Positions 25,894 through 34,964 are shown, counted from the first letter of the stretch. The stretch is 52,044 nucleotides of DNA from a virus (IMGVR_UViG_3300028835_000313:1-52044); one strand, 5' to 3'. Program-made: numbers and translations. Notes: generated from the sequence alone by a model not told the origin.

Positions 25894-26534
25894 TACTTAT
25901 CTTTTTTTACAGGCTTTTTCAGAGCCTCTTTTTTAGCGTCAATAAATTCAATAATGGTTATTTGCGCAGGATTCCAGGCAATATTCATTTTAGAATAAAC
26001 ACCTAATGCAAATCCCATCAAATATATTTTTTCTTGTTTCCCTGTTTCTTTTGGTTTGAAGTTTTCATTATATTTATCAGTTTTGAATTCTAATAATTTC
26101 CTGACCTTCTCAATATCTTCGTATTCTTTGATTTCTATCCCTGTGTATTTCTTGATTTCATCTATATACTTTGCAGAATGTTTACTTTTTGTCAGTCTTA
26201 ATCGCCGCCATGTATATTTTTGATAAAATCTTTTTAACGAATTAATCTCTGGTTTATACTTTAACTCAGTCATAAGTCCAAGATATGCCGCTTTAATACC
26301 GTTTATATTATTCAGGCTTTCAAACTTCCAAATTGCATATTCCATTTGTTCCGCTTCATCACCTTCGTAGTTTTCGTTTAATTTTTTAACAAGTATTACC
26401 CTTACTTTTTCGATTTGTTTATTGAATAATACTGCTGGTAATACATTCCACCAATTGCGGAATTGTGAGACATTACCGGTCTTTTCCATTATGTCCCAAT
26501 CTCGAAGCGTTATTTCCCAATAATTTTTAATCAT
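25893..26534 (-). CDS. Late protein between tail tube and tape measure
   Basis: A 213-residue basic, helical protein that touches the tape measure gene and overlaps the preceding gene by 4 nt. Position matches tail-assembly chaperone genes, but it is larger than usual and no slippery frameshift site is evident. Motifs visible: NYWEITLRDWDIME at the start and GFALGVYSKMNIAWNPAQ near the end. Confidence 0.55.
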   Translation of the reverse strand: MIKNYWEITLRDWDIMEKTGNVSQFRNWWNVLPAVLFNKQIEKVRVILVKKLNENYEGDEAEQMEYAIWKFESLNNINGIKAAYLGLMTELKYKPEINSLKRFYQKYTWRRLRLTKSKHSAKYIDEIKKYTGIEIKEYEDIEKVRKLLEFKTDKYNENFKPKETGKQEKIYLMGFALGVYSKMNIAWNPAQITIIEFIDAKKEALKKPVKKDK

Positions 26535-26977
26535 TTTTGCAGTACCAATCTTTTATATCGTGTTGCAAAAGCTTTTCCTGTTAATCGTTTTGCCTCTGCG
26601 TTTCTTTTGCGTGGAATTCCGAATATATCCAGTCCATAATTATCTGTTAATATTCCACTCTTAAAATCAAGCGAATCAACAAAATATGTTAGGTTGTTTT
26701 CATTTACATCTAAAAACATTTCATTTTGAAACGTTCCTTCTAAGAATAAATTAGGCGTTTGTTTATTTGTTTTAATTGAATAATATAAACTGAGATTTTT
26801 AGAACCAGTATCTTTATGAATTAACGACTTTCCTTTTGAATCTTTAGAATCAAGCATTTGAGCCTTATTCATATTCACCAATTGCGGGGAAACCAATTCA
26901 ATTGACGCTGCAATATGAATGTTCATATTTTGAACAAATGCATTATGCCTTTGCGTTATGTCATTTAACCTTCCCAC
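26531..26977 (-). CDS. Tail-region protein
   Basis: A 148-residue protein overlapping both neighbours (4 and 17 nt), so translationally coupled within the tail-assembly unit. It ends in a basic segment (GKAFATRYKRLVLQK). No family recognised; a tail-assembly role is inferred from position. Confidence 0.55.
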   Translation of the reverse strand: MGRLNDITQRHNAFVQNMNIHIAASIELVSPQLVNMNKAQMLDSKDSKGKSLIHKDTGSKNLSLYYSIKTNKQTPNLFLEGTFQNEMFLDVNENNLTYFVDSLDFKSGILTDNYGLDIFGIPRKRNAEAKRLTGKAFATRYKRLVLQK

Positions 26978-27377
26978 TAATTATGTCTTTCAAATTTTGA
27001 TGTATATCAGATTCTTTATTTTCTTTTTTCTGATATGATTTAGCCCTTTTTGCCATTCTTTTTAAAAAACGATCAAATGACATTTTAGACATTGATTCAC
27101 CATGTTTACGAATCAATACATCCAATAAGTCCAATGTCAAAACACTATTAGCAACTGCCTGAAACATTTTTATTTGAATATCAGCAGCATAAACAGTATC
27201 AATTCCCCAGATTCTTAAAACATCTTCTTTCATCCTTGAAAGTTGTTGTCTTATTTCTCTTGGAACTCCGGTCAATACTTTCAGCTTTTTTGAAACTATC
27301 CGGTTTTCAATCTCTTGAACTTCTAATTCTGTTATTGGTTCGACTTCTTTCTTTTCCTTCTTCTTAAAGCTTATCAT
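26961..27377 (-). CDS. Tail-region protein (possible assembly chaperone)
   Basis: A 138-residue, Lys-rich helical protein, first gene after the terminator that follows the major tail protein. Size, charge and position match siphovirus tail-assembly chaperones (gpG-like), though sequence does not prove it. The middle part is VLRIWGIDTVYAADIQIKMF. Confidence 0.55.
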   Translation of the reverse strand: MISFKKKEKKEVEPITELEVQEIENRIVSKKLKVLTGVPREIRQQLSRMKEDVLRIWGIDTVYAADIQIKMFQAVANSVLTLDLLDVLIRKHGESMSKMSFDRFLKRMAKRAKSYQKKENKESDIHQNLKDIISGKVK

Positions 27378-27392
27378 ATTGATTTTGCGGTT

Positions 27393-27420
27393 TAAAAAAA
27401 GGGGCGATAAAAGCCCCCTT
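27393..27420 (-). terminator. Intrinsic terminator after the tail tube genes
   Basis: On the minus strand AAGGGG (27420-27415) pairs with CCCCTT across a 10-nt loop, followed by a run of T. It separates the highly expressed head and tail-tube genes from the tail-assembly genes, a common level control in siphoviruses. Confidence 0.75.
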
Positions 27421-27422
27421 AA

Positions 27423-27599
27423 TTATTTTTTCAATTTGGCTAATTCTGCCTTAAATTCCTTGTGGATATCTTCAGCTTTTACATTTTCAGCACCTGGACG
27501 CTTGCCTATTCCGGTTGCTTTATACCATGCAGTAAATTCTGCCAGACTTAATTCCATAACTTCACGCGAGAAGTTTATCGACCGTTTACCTACTTTCAT
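27423..27599 (-). CDS. Small protein after the major tail protein
   Basis: A 58-residue protein (MKVGKRSINFSREVMELSLA...) between the major tail protein (1 nt upstream) and the terminator. Tight coupling supports a real gene. It may take part in tail assembly. No family recognised. Confidence 0.6.
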   Translation of the reverse strand: MKVGKRSINFSREVMELSLAEFTAWYKATGIGKRPGAENVKAEDIHKEFKAELAKLKK

Positions 27600-27600
27600 A

Positions 27601-28476
27601 TTAAATTACAATTAATTCAGGTTGTGAAACATAAGTCTGGAATGATGCATCATCATCGACTGCCCTAATAGTAAGATCATCGGCTGCATTCAATGTTGTA
27701 AGTACATAAATTCCAATCGCCTTATTTGTATCATCAACAGCACTTATTGACGGATTAACGTCACTTTTAGCCGACAAAATAGGGAAATCAGCAGGTGCAG
27801 CAGCAGTATAAACATATGGAGCATCAGGTTGACAACGTTTAAGCAATTTTACTGTTACGTTATTTGTAACCCATGCCACAGATACCGACAAATTCAATCC
27901 ATTAGGAACTGAATCTTTCAGATTTGTAATAGTAAAATCAGTAGTTACCGGAGTACTATTCTGTTTCCATTCGGTTACATCTCTGAATGAAATATCAATA
28001 GGATAACTTTCTTGAAGATTGTCGGCATTTGGTGCATTGTACATTACCATTACCTTTCCACGATATCCTTTAAGCGTTCCATCCGGTTGCTTAGTGCCTT
28101 CAATTGTGCCGTCTTTCAAAACTAAAAAAACATCGAAGTCCTGATTATCAGCATCAAAAAAAGTTTTATAGTCACAATATGACATATCTCCAAATCCTTT
28201 AATTAAAGGTGGGAAGTCAAATGTTTTCTCGGAATAACCCAAATTAGATTGAGTAATTTCCGGTTCGGTAGTATTATTTTGGTAGCCTCTGTCAAATGGA
28301 ACGTAAATTCCAGTCTGAGAAGATATGCCGGCCAAAATAGCCTGCCAGTTAGCCAATACTTTAGCATCTGCCTCAGCTATGGTAACTCCTACATCAGTAA
28401 TTATTACCCCGTTAACCTTTTCTCGAAAAGATTTACAAGCCGCTAATCCTGAATAAAAAAATGTTGAACAACTCAT
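27601..28476 (-). CDS. Major tail (tube) protein, predicted
   Basis: A 291-residue protein in the right place for the tube protein: after connector genes, before a strong terminator and the tape-measure unit. It is beta-rich with typical tube-like elements (FRDVTEWKQNSTPVTTDF, LNLSVSVAWVTNNVTV). The C-terminal 90 residues may form an extra Ig-like decoration. Assignment is by position and composition rather than a diagnostic motif. Confidence 0.65.
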   Translation of the reverse strand: MSCSTFFYSGLAACKSFREKVNGVIITDVGVTIAEADAKVLANWQAILAGISSQTGIYVPFDRGYQNNTTEPEITQSNLGYSEKTFDFPPLIKGFGDMSYCDYKTFFDADNQDFDVFLVLKDGTIEGTKQPDGTLKGYRGKVMVMYNAPNADNLQESYPIDISFRDVTEWKQNSTPVTTDFTITNLKDSVPNGLNLSVSVAWVTNNVTVKLLKRCQPDAPYVYTAAAPADFPILSAKSDVNPSISAVDDTNKAIGIYVLTTLNAADDLTIRAVDDDASFQTYVSQPELIVI

Positions 28477-28479
28477 ATT

Positions 28480-29016
28480 TTAACATTTATTATAAATTAT
28501 TAATTCATTGAATTTTATTTCAATTGCATCGAGTGTATCAACAAAGACGTTGCTTTGTTTCAATTTCCCATCTCTGGAAATTCCTATTTTATCACCCCAA
28601 AACAAATGATCTGATTTATTGAAATTTTTAACAGAATCTAAATCAATTTTTACATTGTCATACATTGCTGTTTTTATCAATTCCCAAATAGGATAAAGAA
28701 TCGCCTCAAAGTTTTCTGAATATCTTTGTTCGCTTCTATAGTCACTATTTGTGTGTGTGCAAATAAATATTCTTGGACTTAAATCATAAGTATCTGTTGT
28801 CGTCCAATTCTCAGTATTTTCATTCGCTTCCCAAACCAGCCAAACTAAAGGATATTTAGTAAGATTGTTCTGATCCTTTAAATTATGAACTTTGGTTAAC
28901 TCTAAATAAGTACCAAATTCATAAATTGGTAACACGTTATTAGCTTCATCATAAATAGCCCTAACAGCCGTCATGACATCACCAAAGACACGTGGGAAAA
29001 AACGAAAATCTGTCAT
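28480..29016 (-). CDS. Tail terminator / completion-like protein
   Basis: A 178-residue protein just upstream of the tube gene, where tail terminators are found. It contains YPLVWLVWEANENTENW and a DLSPRIFICTHTNSDY stretch of a kind found in Bacteroidota phages. Function inferred from synteny. Confidence 0.5.
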   Translation of the reverse strand: MTDFRFFPRVFGDVMTAVRAIYDEANNVLPIYEFGTYLELTKVHNLKDQNNLTKYPLVWLVWEANENTENWTTTDTYDLSPRIFICTHTNSDYRSEQRYSENFEAILYPIWELIKTAMYDNVKIDLDSVKNFNKSDHLFWGDKIGISRDGKLKQSNVFVDTLDAIEIKFNELIIYNKC

Positions 29017-29642
29017 ACTCCAAAAATATTAACTCCCTGGATAGGTGTAAAAATCCACTCAGGATAAGTTTCTTTATTTGCAAAGAGAAAGTTATAAGCA
29101 CTTGGTAAGTCATTGAATGTACATGGCAAATTGCTTCCTTCTACTGATTTGCTCCATCTTGCATAAGGTGGAATTATACCATATAGTTTTCGCATCTCGT
29201 ACCATGCATCGGTCATTTTTCGAATAGGTGAAACTTTATCAGCATTTTCAGCTTTTAAATCGGTATTCCCAACACCAGACATTTTAGTGACATTTCTTTC
29301 AACGTATTTGTAAAACGTATAATATGCGCTTAATGAAAGTTTCTCAGTATTTCTAAAACCGTTCCACTTTAATGTCTGCGTAATATTACCATACGTATGT
29401 TGAAATTCTGAACCGTCAATCAAATTAATAAACCTGGTTGTTTGTGGATCTCCCGAACCATCCAAATCATCAATCATAGCCTTGCGTAGAGTATAGCCTA
29501 ACAATAAAGTTTCTACTTCCTCTTCGTATTGGTCTATGGCTTGCAAAATATCAGGACTGAATGTCTCTGATCCTTGCGCACCATAAGTCAGATTGGGAAT
29601 TAAAATCTTACCTGTGAAATATGTCCCGTCAATGAAACTCAT
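29013..29642 (-). CDS. Head-tail connector-region protein
   Basis: A 209-residue protein overlapping its downstream neighbour by 4 nt. It has LQAIDQYEEEVETLLLGY at about residue 35 and WYEMRKLYGIIPPYARW in the C-terminal half, a layout I associate with an unnamed Bacteroidota phage connector family. Position between capsid and tail genes supports this. Confidence 0.5.
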   Translation of the reverse strand: MSFIDGTYFTGKILIPNLTYGAQGSETFSPDILQAIDQYEEEVETLLLGYTLRKAMIDDLDGSGDPQTTRFINLIDGSEFQHTYGNITQTLKWNGFRNTEKLSLSAYYTFYKYVERNVTKMSGVGNTDLKAENADKVSPIRKMTDAWYEMRKLYGIIPPYARWSKSVEGSNLPCTFNDLPSAYNFLFANKETYPEWIFTPIQGVNIFGV

Positions 29643-29908
29643 TATTCAAGTTCTTTTAACTTTTTATTGTAAGCTGCTTTAACTACTTGCCTAGTGTCTG
29701 CTTCGTACTTTTTCAAATCTTCAACAGTTTCACATTTGACAATCAATTCAGCAACTTCTTTTGCCGTTAACTCAGGAGATTTTTCAATCTCCTGAGTTTT
29801 ATCTTTATTTAAAGAGATTTTAAACCCATGTCTTTTTGTTCGCAAACGATTTTGTTTTACGATTATAGACAATTGCTTGTAATCTCCTATTATTGTCAAT
29901 TTAGCCAT
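29642..29908 (-). CDS. Small late protein
   Basis: An 88-residue basic protein with a helical acidic C-terminal half (ELTAKEVAELIVKCETVEDL). Start and stop touch the neighbouring genes, so it belongs to the head-tail joining unit. A small adaptor is possible; unproven. Confidence 0.55.
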   Translation of the reverse strand: MAKLTIIGDYKQLSIIVKQNRLRTKRHGFKISLNKDKTQEIEKSPELTAKEVAELIVKCETVEDLKKYEADTRQVVKAAYNKKLKELE

Positions 29909-29912
29909 AATG

Positions 29913-30326
29913 CTAATTTACTTTCTTTAATCCTAACTCGCCTGTGAAATGAGTAACCCCTGTACCAGTACTGACTAATGACTGTCTATAATAATGCCAA
30001 TAAGCATTGGGGTATTCATATTTAACAGTAGCCACCGTTCCTGCATTATTGACAGTATCTGGAGATGCCTGCAAGTCAAACCAAACAGAATTATCAGAAG
30101 ATCCCTGGGGCATTGCCGTTACAGTTGCAGTTCCACTAGTATTAACAGGTACTAAATTAAGAGTTACTGCATAATTTTTAGTTAAAGTTTTTGGTGATGT
30201 AATAACAAAATTTACAGTCTCTGCATTCAACGTGGAATCAGCTGCAAAATCAACAAATCCATTACTTACTTGCGCCATTGATGCTACACCAATGAATAAC
30301 GCAATTATGAATAATATTCTTTTCAT
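29913..30326 (-). CDS. Signal-peptide-bearing protein after the capsid gene (decoration candidate)
   Basis: A 137-residue protein with a Sec signal (MKRILFIIALFIGVASMAQ) and a mature beta-rich part (FVDFAADSTLNAETVNFVIT). It has one of the few good Shine-Dalgarno sites here (AGGAGA about 8 nt upstream), suggesting strong expression. The place immediately after the capsid gene is where decoration or head-fibre proteins lie, but export to the periplasm would conflict with assembly in the cytoplasm. Its role is open. Confidence 0.55.
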   Translation of the reverse strand: MKRILFIIALFIGVASMAQVSNGFVDFAADSTLNAETVNFVITSPKTLTKNYAVTLNLVPVNTSGTATVTAMPQGSSDNSVWFDLQASPDTVNNAGTVATVKYEYPNAYWHYYRQSLVSTGTGVTHFTGELGLKKVN

Positions 30327-30335
30327 GATATTCTC

Positions 30336-31979
30336 CTATAATTTATTAATTGCTTCGATTGCAGTAGTGAAATCTCCAACAACAAACATATATTTATTGT
30401 AAATTGGGAATAATACTTCTTCCTGTATAATTGCAACAACCTGATTTGCAAGTTTCTCATCAGTTGATTCAGAAAATTCAAGTACAAGTGAAGAAAATTC
30501 AAGAAGAGCGGCAGCCATAGCCCAATCACCAACCGCAAAATTACCGGCCGGCATTGCAGTTGTCTCAACTACGGGAACACCAGAAATAGTAAGAACACCG
30601 TTTTCAAGACGTTTAACATCAATGTAGTGTTCATCAGAACCTTTCAAAGTTTCTATCAATGTAGCATCGACAGGATTCAATACAATACCATTGGCAGTAT
30701 ATTCTTGTTGAGTAACTAAAGTTTTAGCAACTTTTAATACATCAATTTGTTGAGCCGCTTCTATTGCAAGTTTAAATGGACTGTTAACTACAAATGTCCA
30801 ATTTGCAAGAACGTTGGCATCAGCCGTAAAATCTTGTTCAATTATGAATTGAGTTGGACTAATCACTTTAGCAATATGCGCACCATCGTAAGTACCTCCG
30901 GTAGTTACAGCAAATGTGATAGTATCCCCATTGTTCAATAATTGATTCGCTGTAAATGTTACAAGAGTTTTATCACCTCCATCATAAGTTGCAATAGATG
31001 TAACAGATCCAGCTGCTCCGGTAATTGCCGTATTAATTAAAGTTGCAAAATCATCTGCAACTTTGAAAATACCAGTTACATTATTACCGGCACCATCACC
31101 CCATAGCAATTGGAAATCTTCATAATATTTAACCTGAGCTGGTAAACGTTGCATTAAATGATTCAATACCCATTTCGCGGATTTAATCATTCGCTTAGAA
31201 ATCGTTACAAACGTACCGATTCTCTTTGCATCAACAGTTGATTCACGAACTTTGAAAGCACTTTCTGCAAGTGTTCCATTTTCAGAATTTACACTAACAG
31301 CCCTGTCCCAATCGTACACTTCTGTAAATGCCAGGTAAGGTAAATCAGTTGGCATAACAGTAAGCAAATCACGGATATTAAGTCTTACAACTTGTGGATG
31401 ATCTACAACCCGTGGATCACGAGTGGTAATATGAACAAGTGAAGTTCCTGTATAATCATCTGTGATTGATACAGTTTTCAGTTCAAATGATGCTTTTTTC
31501 TTACCATTAGAATCAACAAAATCTTTGTAGTCATCTGTTTTTTGAATGTCCTCAATTTCTTTACGTAATCCAGATGATTGTTTAGAACTTCCAGGCTCTC
31601 CAATTGCTTTCATTTTCGTTCCTTGTTCTTTTACTATCCCTTCCAGTTTAGTAATAGATTCTTGGAATTTTTCGAATTTTTCAGCATCGAATTTTTCGAG
31701 TTTGTCAGTAATTGCTTTCAGTTTTGACTTGAATGTTTCTTCATCAATCAATCCTTTCCTGGCATCATCGGACAATTTTTTGAAATCACTTTTAAATGAA
31801 TCCAATTGTTCTTTGTTCTCTTTCTTGATTTTTGCAAGGAGTTTTTCTTCTCCCTCAGAAGTTCCAGAACCTCCGCCTCCATCTTCAACAATGCTACGTG
31901 TTAAGAATCCCATAAATGGCATTAACATCATTTGCAACATTGCAAAGAAATGTCTCTTGTGATAATTGTTTTTAAACAT
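30336..31979 (-). CDS. Major capsid protein, HK97 fold
   Basis: A 547-residue protein. Residues 40-140 form a charged coiled coil, the expected delta (scaffold) domain removed by the prohead protease. The shell domain begins around 165 with HK97-type features: RDLLTVMPTDLPYLAFTEV, AFKVRESTVDAKRIGTFVTI, YYEDFQLLWGDGAGNNVTGI, YTANGIVLNPVDATLIETLK and FSESTDEKLANQVVAIIQEE. Residues about 325-398 are an extra beta domain inserted between the GDG loop and the following helix. The N-terminus is oddly hydrophobic (MLQMMLMPFMGFLT). Confidence 0.9.
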   Translation of the reverse strand: MFKNNYHKRHFFAMLQMMLMPFMGFLTRSIVEDGGGGSGTSEGEEKLLAKIKKENKEQLDSFKSDFKKLSDDARKGLIDEETFKSKLKAITDKLEKFDAEKFEKFQESITKLEGIVKEQGTKMKAIGEPGSSKQSSGLRKEIEDIQKTDDYKDFVDSNGKKKASFELKTVSITDDYTGTSLVHITTRDPRVVDHPQVVRLNIRDLLTVMPTDLPYLAFTEVYDWDRAVSVNSENGTLAESAFKVRESTVDAKRIGTFVTISKRMIKSAKWVLNHLMQRLPAQVKYYEDFQLLWGDGAGNNVTGIFKVADDFATLINTAITGAAGSVTSIATYDGGDKTLVTFTANQLLNNGDTITFAVTTGGTYDGAHIAKVISPTQFIIEQDFTADANVLANWTFVVNSPFKLAIEAAQQIDVLKVAKTLVTQQEYTANGIVLNPVDATLIETLKGSDEHYIDVKRLENGVLTISGVPVVETTAMPAGNFAVGDWAMAAALLEFSSLVLEFSESTDEKLANQVVAIIQEEVLFPIYNKYMFVVGDFTTAIEAINKL

Positions 31980-31991
31980 TTTACCTAATTT

Positions 31992-32822
31992 TTAATTAAT
32001 ACTAAATTTGTCTGTTAAATATTCGTAATTTATTTGAGTGGATTTCTCCGGCTCATTATTTTTTGACGTGTCCTTTGACGGCGTCTGTTTTGCATTATTA
32101 TCTAGTGTTGGTGTTACCCAATTACTTCCTAATGGAACCGCTGAACCTTCAATTACTTTAGCCTCTTTTACAGCCCAAAAGAATCCTTTATCTTCTGCTG
32201 CTTCTTTATTGGCTATCATTGGAAAATATTTCTCCCATGCTTCAAATTCAGCTCCGAAATTATCATCATTTACACAAAACACTAATTGAACATACCTCAT
32301 ACCAACGCTATGGTTTTTTACATATCCATTAGCATATTGAAGGAGCATAAATTCATTTCGCTTACGTTCTATTGTTGATTCAAAAACTAAAGCTTGCGTA
32401 TTGCCTTCAAAATCAAAACCTAATTCAGCCCAAGTAAAATCACGTGTGAATGCTTTTAGATTATTCGCATCTGAGATTATATTCTCAAATCTCATAGCAT
32501 GTTCCTGAAGATGCATTATCATTTTATTTTCTTTCAAACTCTTTTTCCATAAATTAGGAATATGAACATCTGCATGTCCATCAAGCAAATTTGAAGTATT
32601 AATAATAACGACAACTTTTAATTCGGTTAAGCTATCCACATTAATAGGTTCATTTGCTTTTTCAGCAGAACCTTTATCGCGAACAATTACCGGAGCAAAA
32701 GAAACACAATCAGCGTGCTTTAATTCTGCTTTTTTCTGAGTCATAATACTCTCCTTGTTCTTTACAAGAAATTCTATCAGATCAGATTTTGTCTTAAATT
32801 TCGATTCGTCAAATAATTCCAT
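31992..32822 (-). CDS. Prohead maturation protease (S78-like)
   Basis: A 276-residue protein between portal and capsid genes, the standard protease position. Segments resembling the S78/herpes assemblin-type fold are visible: LLDGHADVHIPNLW, MIMHLQEHAMRFENI (candidate His), YVKNHSVGMRYV (candidate Ser) and VIEGSAVPLGSNWVTPT, resembling the EvSlVxxPAN block of this family. It would cleave the delta domain of the capsid protein. Exact catalytic residues need alignment. Confidence 0.68.
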   Translation of the reverse strand: MELFDESKFKTKSDLIEFLVKNKESIMTQKKAELKHADCVSFAPVIVRDKGSAEKANEPINVDSLTELKVVVIINTSNLLDGHADVHIPNLWKKSLKENKMIMHLQEHAMRFENIISDANNLKAFTRDFTWAELGFDFEGNTQALVFESTIERKRNEFMLLQYANGYVKNHSVGMRYVQLVFCVNDDNFGAEFEAWEKYFPMIANKEAAEDKGFFWAVKEAKVIEGSAVPLGSNWVTPTLDNNAKQTPSKDTSKNNEPEKSTQINYEYLTDKFSIN

Positions 32823-32826
32823 GACG

Positions 32827-32934
32827 TTATTTTTTAATTAATTCATTTGTATCAACTTTCTTTTGCTTCATTCCCCGAAGCTTTTCGATTTCTTTTTTAT
32901 CGAACTTTGACTTTTTACTTTTAATCTTCTCCAT
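32827..32934 (-). CDS. Very small Lys-rich protein between portal and protease
   Basis: A 35-residue frame (MEKIKSKKSKFDKKEIEKLR...) overlapping the portal 3' end by 14 nt and stopping 5 nt before the protease start. Spacing fits coupled translation. Function unknown. Confidence 0.45.
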   Translation of the reverse strand: MEKIKSKKSKFDKKEIEKLRGMKQKKVDTNELIKK

Positions 32935-34273
32935 CGTTTCCGTTTTTCTTGTCCCATTCACGTTTATAAACATCGCCATCGTCAACCGTTTTTTCTTCGA
33001 TTAGTTCACGGTATTCATTTACTGTAATAGTATTTTCAGTATAAGCCTCTTTTGCAGTCCTTCCTTTTAGATTTAGCGCAATTGCTTCATCTTTTCTGGC
33101 CTGTTGTAAAGCTGGTATGTGATCCCATCGGGTTTGTATCTCGAATCCATACTTATATGTGTCGAGCCTATCTGACCAATACAAATCTTCATCGGCCACC
33201 ATTGGAATAGTAGTATCTTGATAAAGCCTCCTTACTGATTGTACCTGGTTCTCATAAGTTGCACCTTGGATATAAGTTTTAATTAATTCCGGTGGCACTC
33301 CAAATTCATTACCTATAAGAATAGCATTATTTGAGAATTCCTTATAGATTCCGAGCTCTTCAGAATTCATTGCTGTTTTGAAATAATCTAAAGCAACTGG
33401 AGTTAATAAAAAAGGATTCTGACCATTCAATAAACCATAATCTCTTTTAAACGTTTCGTCAACTTCTTTTTTCTCAGGAACACTCAAAGGAATTTGCGAA
33501 CCCATACCATCAGTTTTCTTAGGTGACAAAATACCTTGCATTCCTCTATGCGTTAAAATGGTATTCATTGCCTCAAATGCCATTTGCGTATTAGTAATTG
33601 GCATCTTTAATACTTCAAGTTTAGAAATACCCATTATAGTAGGTTCTTCGCTTGAAATATTAACTTCATTAAAATGTAATATCCATTCAGGTTCATATTC
33701 CTCAATTGGATTTACGTTTGTTCTGGCATATTTGCTTATGATTCCTTTTAACTCAGTTTGATTATATAATTTTCCGGTTTTGCGCACATCTACAAATTGG
33801 CTTGGTAAATTATAGAGAGCCTCGACATTGAGCAAATCAATAACTTTATCCATTCCAATAGGAAGAACAGTATTGACGTATCGATTGCCGAATGATTTAA
33901 GATAAAATGTTCCTTGAAATGCAAATTCTTTTGATGATTGTATTGGATTTGGGCGGCGAACTAATAATTGGTGTGCTTTTTGAATTGCTAAATCTTTCTC
34001 AGTCCAGGGAATTATTTCATCGGTTTTTACATCAATAGCTACTTTTTTGCCATTACTGCTTGATGTTGCCAATAAATTAATAGCTGATTTAACTACTGGA
34101 TTGTATCGAACTGCTTTTTCGAAGTCTGCAGGAGTTGATAAACTTATCCAAGATGGTTTGTCTCCGAGATAATCTAATGAAAAAGGCGTACTTGATTGAT
34201 TGACATTAAAGGCAGTTTGCCTCGAAAGTCTGTTGTAAGCCCAATTATTTAAATACGAATTTATGCCAAACAT
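32921..34273 (-). CDS. Portal protein (HK97 type)
   Basis: A 450-residue portal. Features seen: AVRYNPVVKSAINLLATSSS near the N-terminus, LVRRPNPIQSSKEF, an EPEWILHFNEVNISSEEPTI segment, AMNTILTHRGMQGILSP, and GNEFGVPPELIK in the crown/stem part. Portals of this group are usually 400-480 residues. Twelve copies form the DNA channel at one capsid vertex. A near-consensus promoter lies 18 nt upstream. Confidence 0.88.
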   Translation of the reverse strand: MFGINSYLNNWAYNRLSRQTAFNVNQSSTPFSLDYLGDKPSWISLSTPADFEKAVRYNPVVKSAINLLATSSSNGKKVAIDVKTDEIIPWTEKDLAIQKAHQLLVRRPNPIQSSKEFAFQGTFYLKSFGNRYVNTVLPIGMDKVIDLLNVEALYNLPSQFVDVRKTGKLYNQTELKGIISKYARTNVNPIEEYEPEWILHFNEVNISSEEPTIMGISKLEVLKMPITNTQMAFEAMNTILTHRGMQGILSPKKTDGMGSQIPLSVPEKKEVDETFKRDYGLLNGQNPFLLTPVALDYFKTAMNSEELGIYKEFSNNAILIGNEFGVPPELIKTYIQGATYENQVQSVRRLYQDTTIPMVADEDLYWSDRLDTYKYGFEIQTRWDHIPALQQARKDEAIALNLKGRTAKEAYTENTITVNEYRELIEEKTVDDGDVYKREWDKKNGNDGED

Positions 34274-34290
34274 TCAATATCGTGTTTGGA

Positions 34291-34321
34291 CAAATGTATA
34301 AAAAATTTACGTAATTGTAAA
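34291..34321 (-). promoter_or_regulatory. Late promoter before the portal gene
   Basis: On the minus strand TTTA (34321-34318), 19-bp spacer, TACATTTG (34298-34291). The -7 box is exact; the -33 box differs in one base. It lies between the terminator at 34363-34391 and portal ATG 34273, a logical position for a head-operon promoter. Confidence 0.6.
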
Positions 34322-34362
34322 ATGTTTTTACGATTGTATGATTTCTTTACAGTTTATGACAT

Positions 34363-34391
34363 AAAAAAGAGACACTTTATAGCATCTCTTT
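34363..34391 (-). terminator. Intrinsic terminator upstream of the head operon
   Basis: AAAGAGA (34366-34372) and TCTCTTT (34385-34391) form a 7-bp stem with a 12-nt loop. On the minus strand it is followed by TTTT. It closes the unit ending with the gene at 34412-34693. Confidence 0.72.
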
Positions 34392-34411
34392 AAATTCATT
34401 TTTTAAGTGAT

Positions 34412-34693
34412 TTAAGATATTGGTTTATCCGCTGCTCCTTTCCCGTACTCTAATACGTAGTGAGTGTTGAATGAAGGCAATTCCATTGTTCTTTTATTGC
34501 CAGTTAATTCAATTCTGTTTGCATCGAACCAACATCCATCTAAATACTTTCCTTCACTTGCTTTTGGCGTTATTATGAACTGTATGCAACCATACAAGTC
34601 ATGACTAATAGATGTTAATACTCCTGAGAATCCAGTAACTTTGTCTTTTGCTGGAAATCCCAATAATTCTACGTGACTTTGAATTTTTCCCAT
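34412..34693 (-). CDS. Conserved small phage protein
   Basis: A 93-residue protein with DKVTGFSGVLTSISHDLYGC, then IQFIITPKASEGKYLDGCWF. This GFxGV...GCxQ...P pattern occurs in many phage proteins of unknown function, probably a small beta barrel. It is the last gene before the head-operon terminator. Confidence 0.6.
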   Translation of the reverse strand: MGKIQSHVELLGFPAKDKVTGFSGVLTSISHDLYGCIQFIITPKASEGKYLDGCWFDANRIELTGNKRTMELPSFNTHYVLEYGKGAADKPIS

Positions 34694-34751
34694 AATTATT
34701 AATTTATTTAAGTGAATTAACTATTTCAATTCGTTTATATCAGTATAAACT

Positions 34752-34964
34752 TCAAATTATTCGAAAATCATTCCTTTCCCATTCCTCTTGAAGTTTACAA
34801 GTATCTTTCAGGCTTGTTTTGCCTCCTTTTTTCTCAATAAGTTCAACAACATCTATAATTCTATCAATGAGTCTATAATCAAGATGAATTCCGCACATTT
34901 TTAATACAATATCAAGTCTTTTGGTAGTGACTTTGTCAATTGGTTTTTTCTTTTTTTTGCTCAT
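34752..34964 (-). CDS. Small basic protein
   Basis: A 70-residue protein (MSKKKKKPIDKVTTKRLD...), helical and highly basic at the N-terminus. It lies between terminase and portal units. Function unknown. Confidence 0.55.
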   Translation of the reverse strand: MSKKKKKPIDKVTTKRLDIVLKMCGIHLDYRLIDRIIDVVELIEKKGGKTSLKDTCKLQEEWERNDFRII

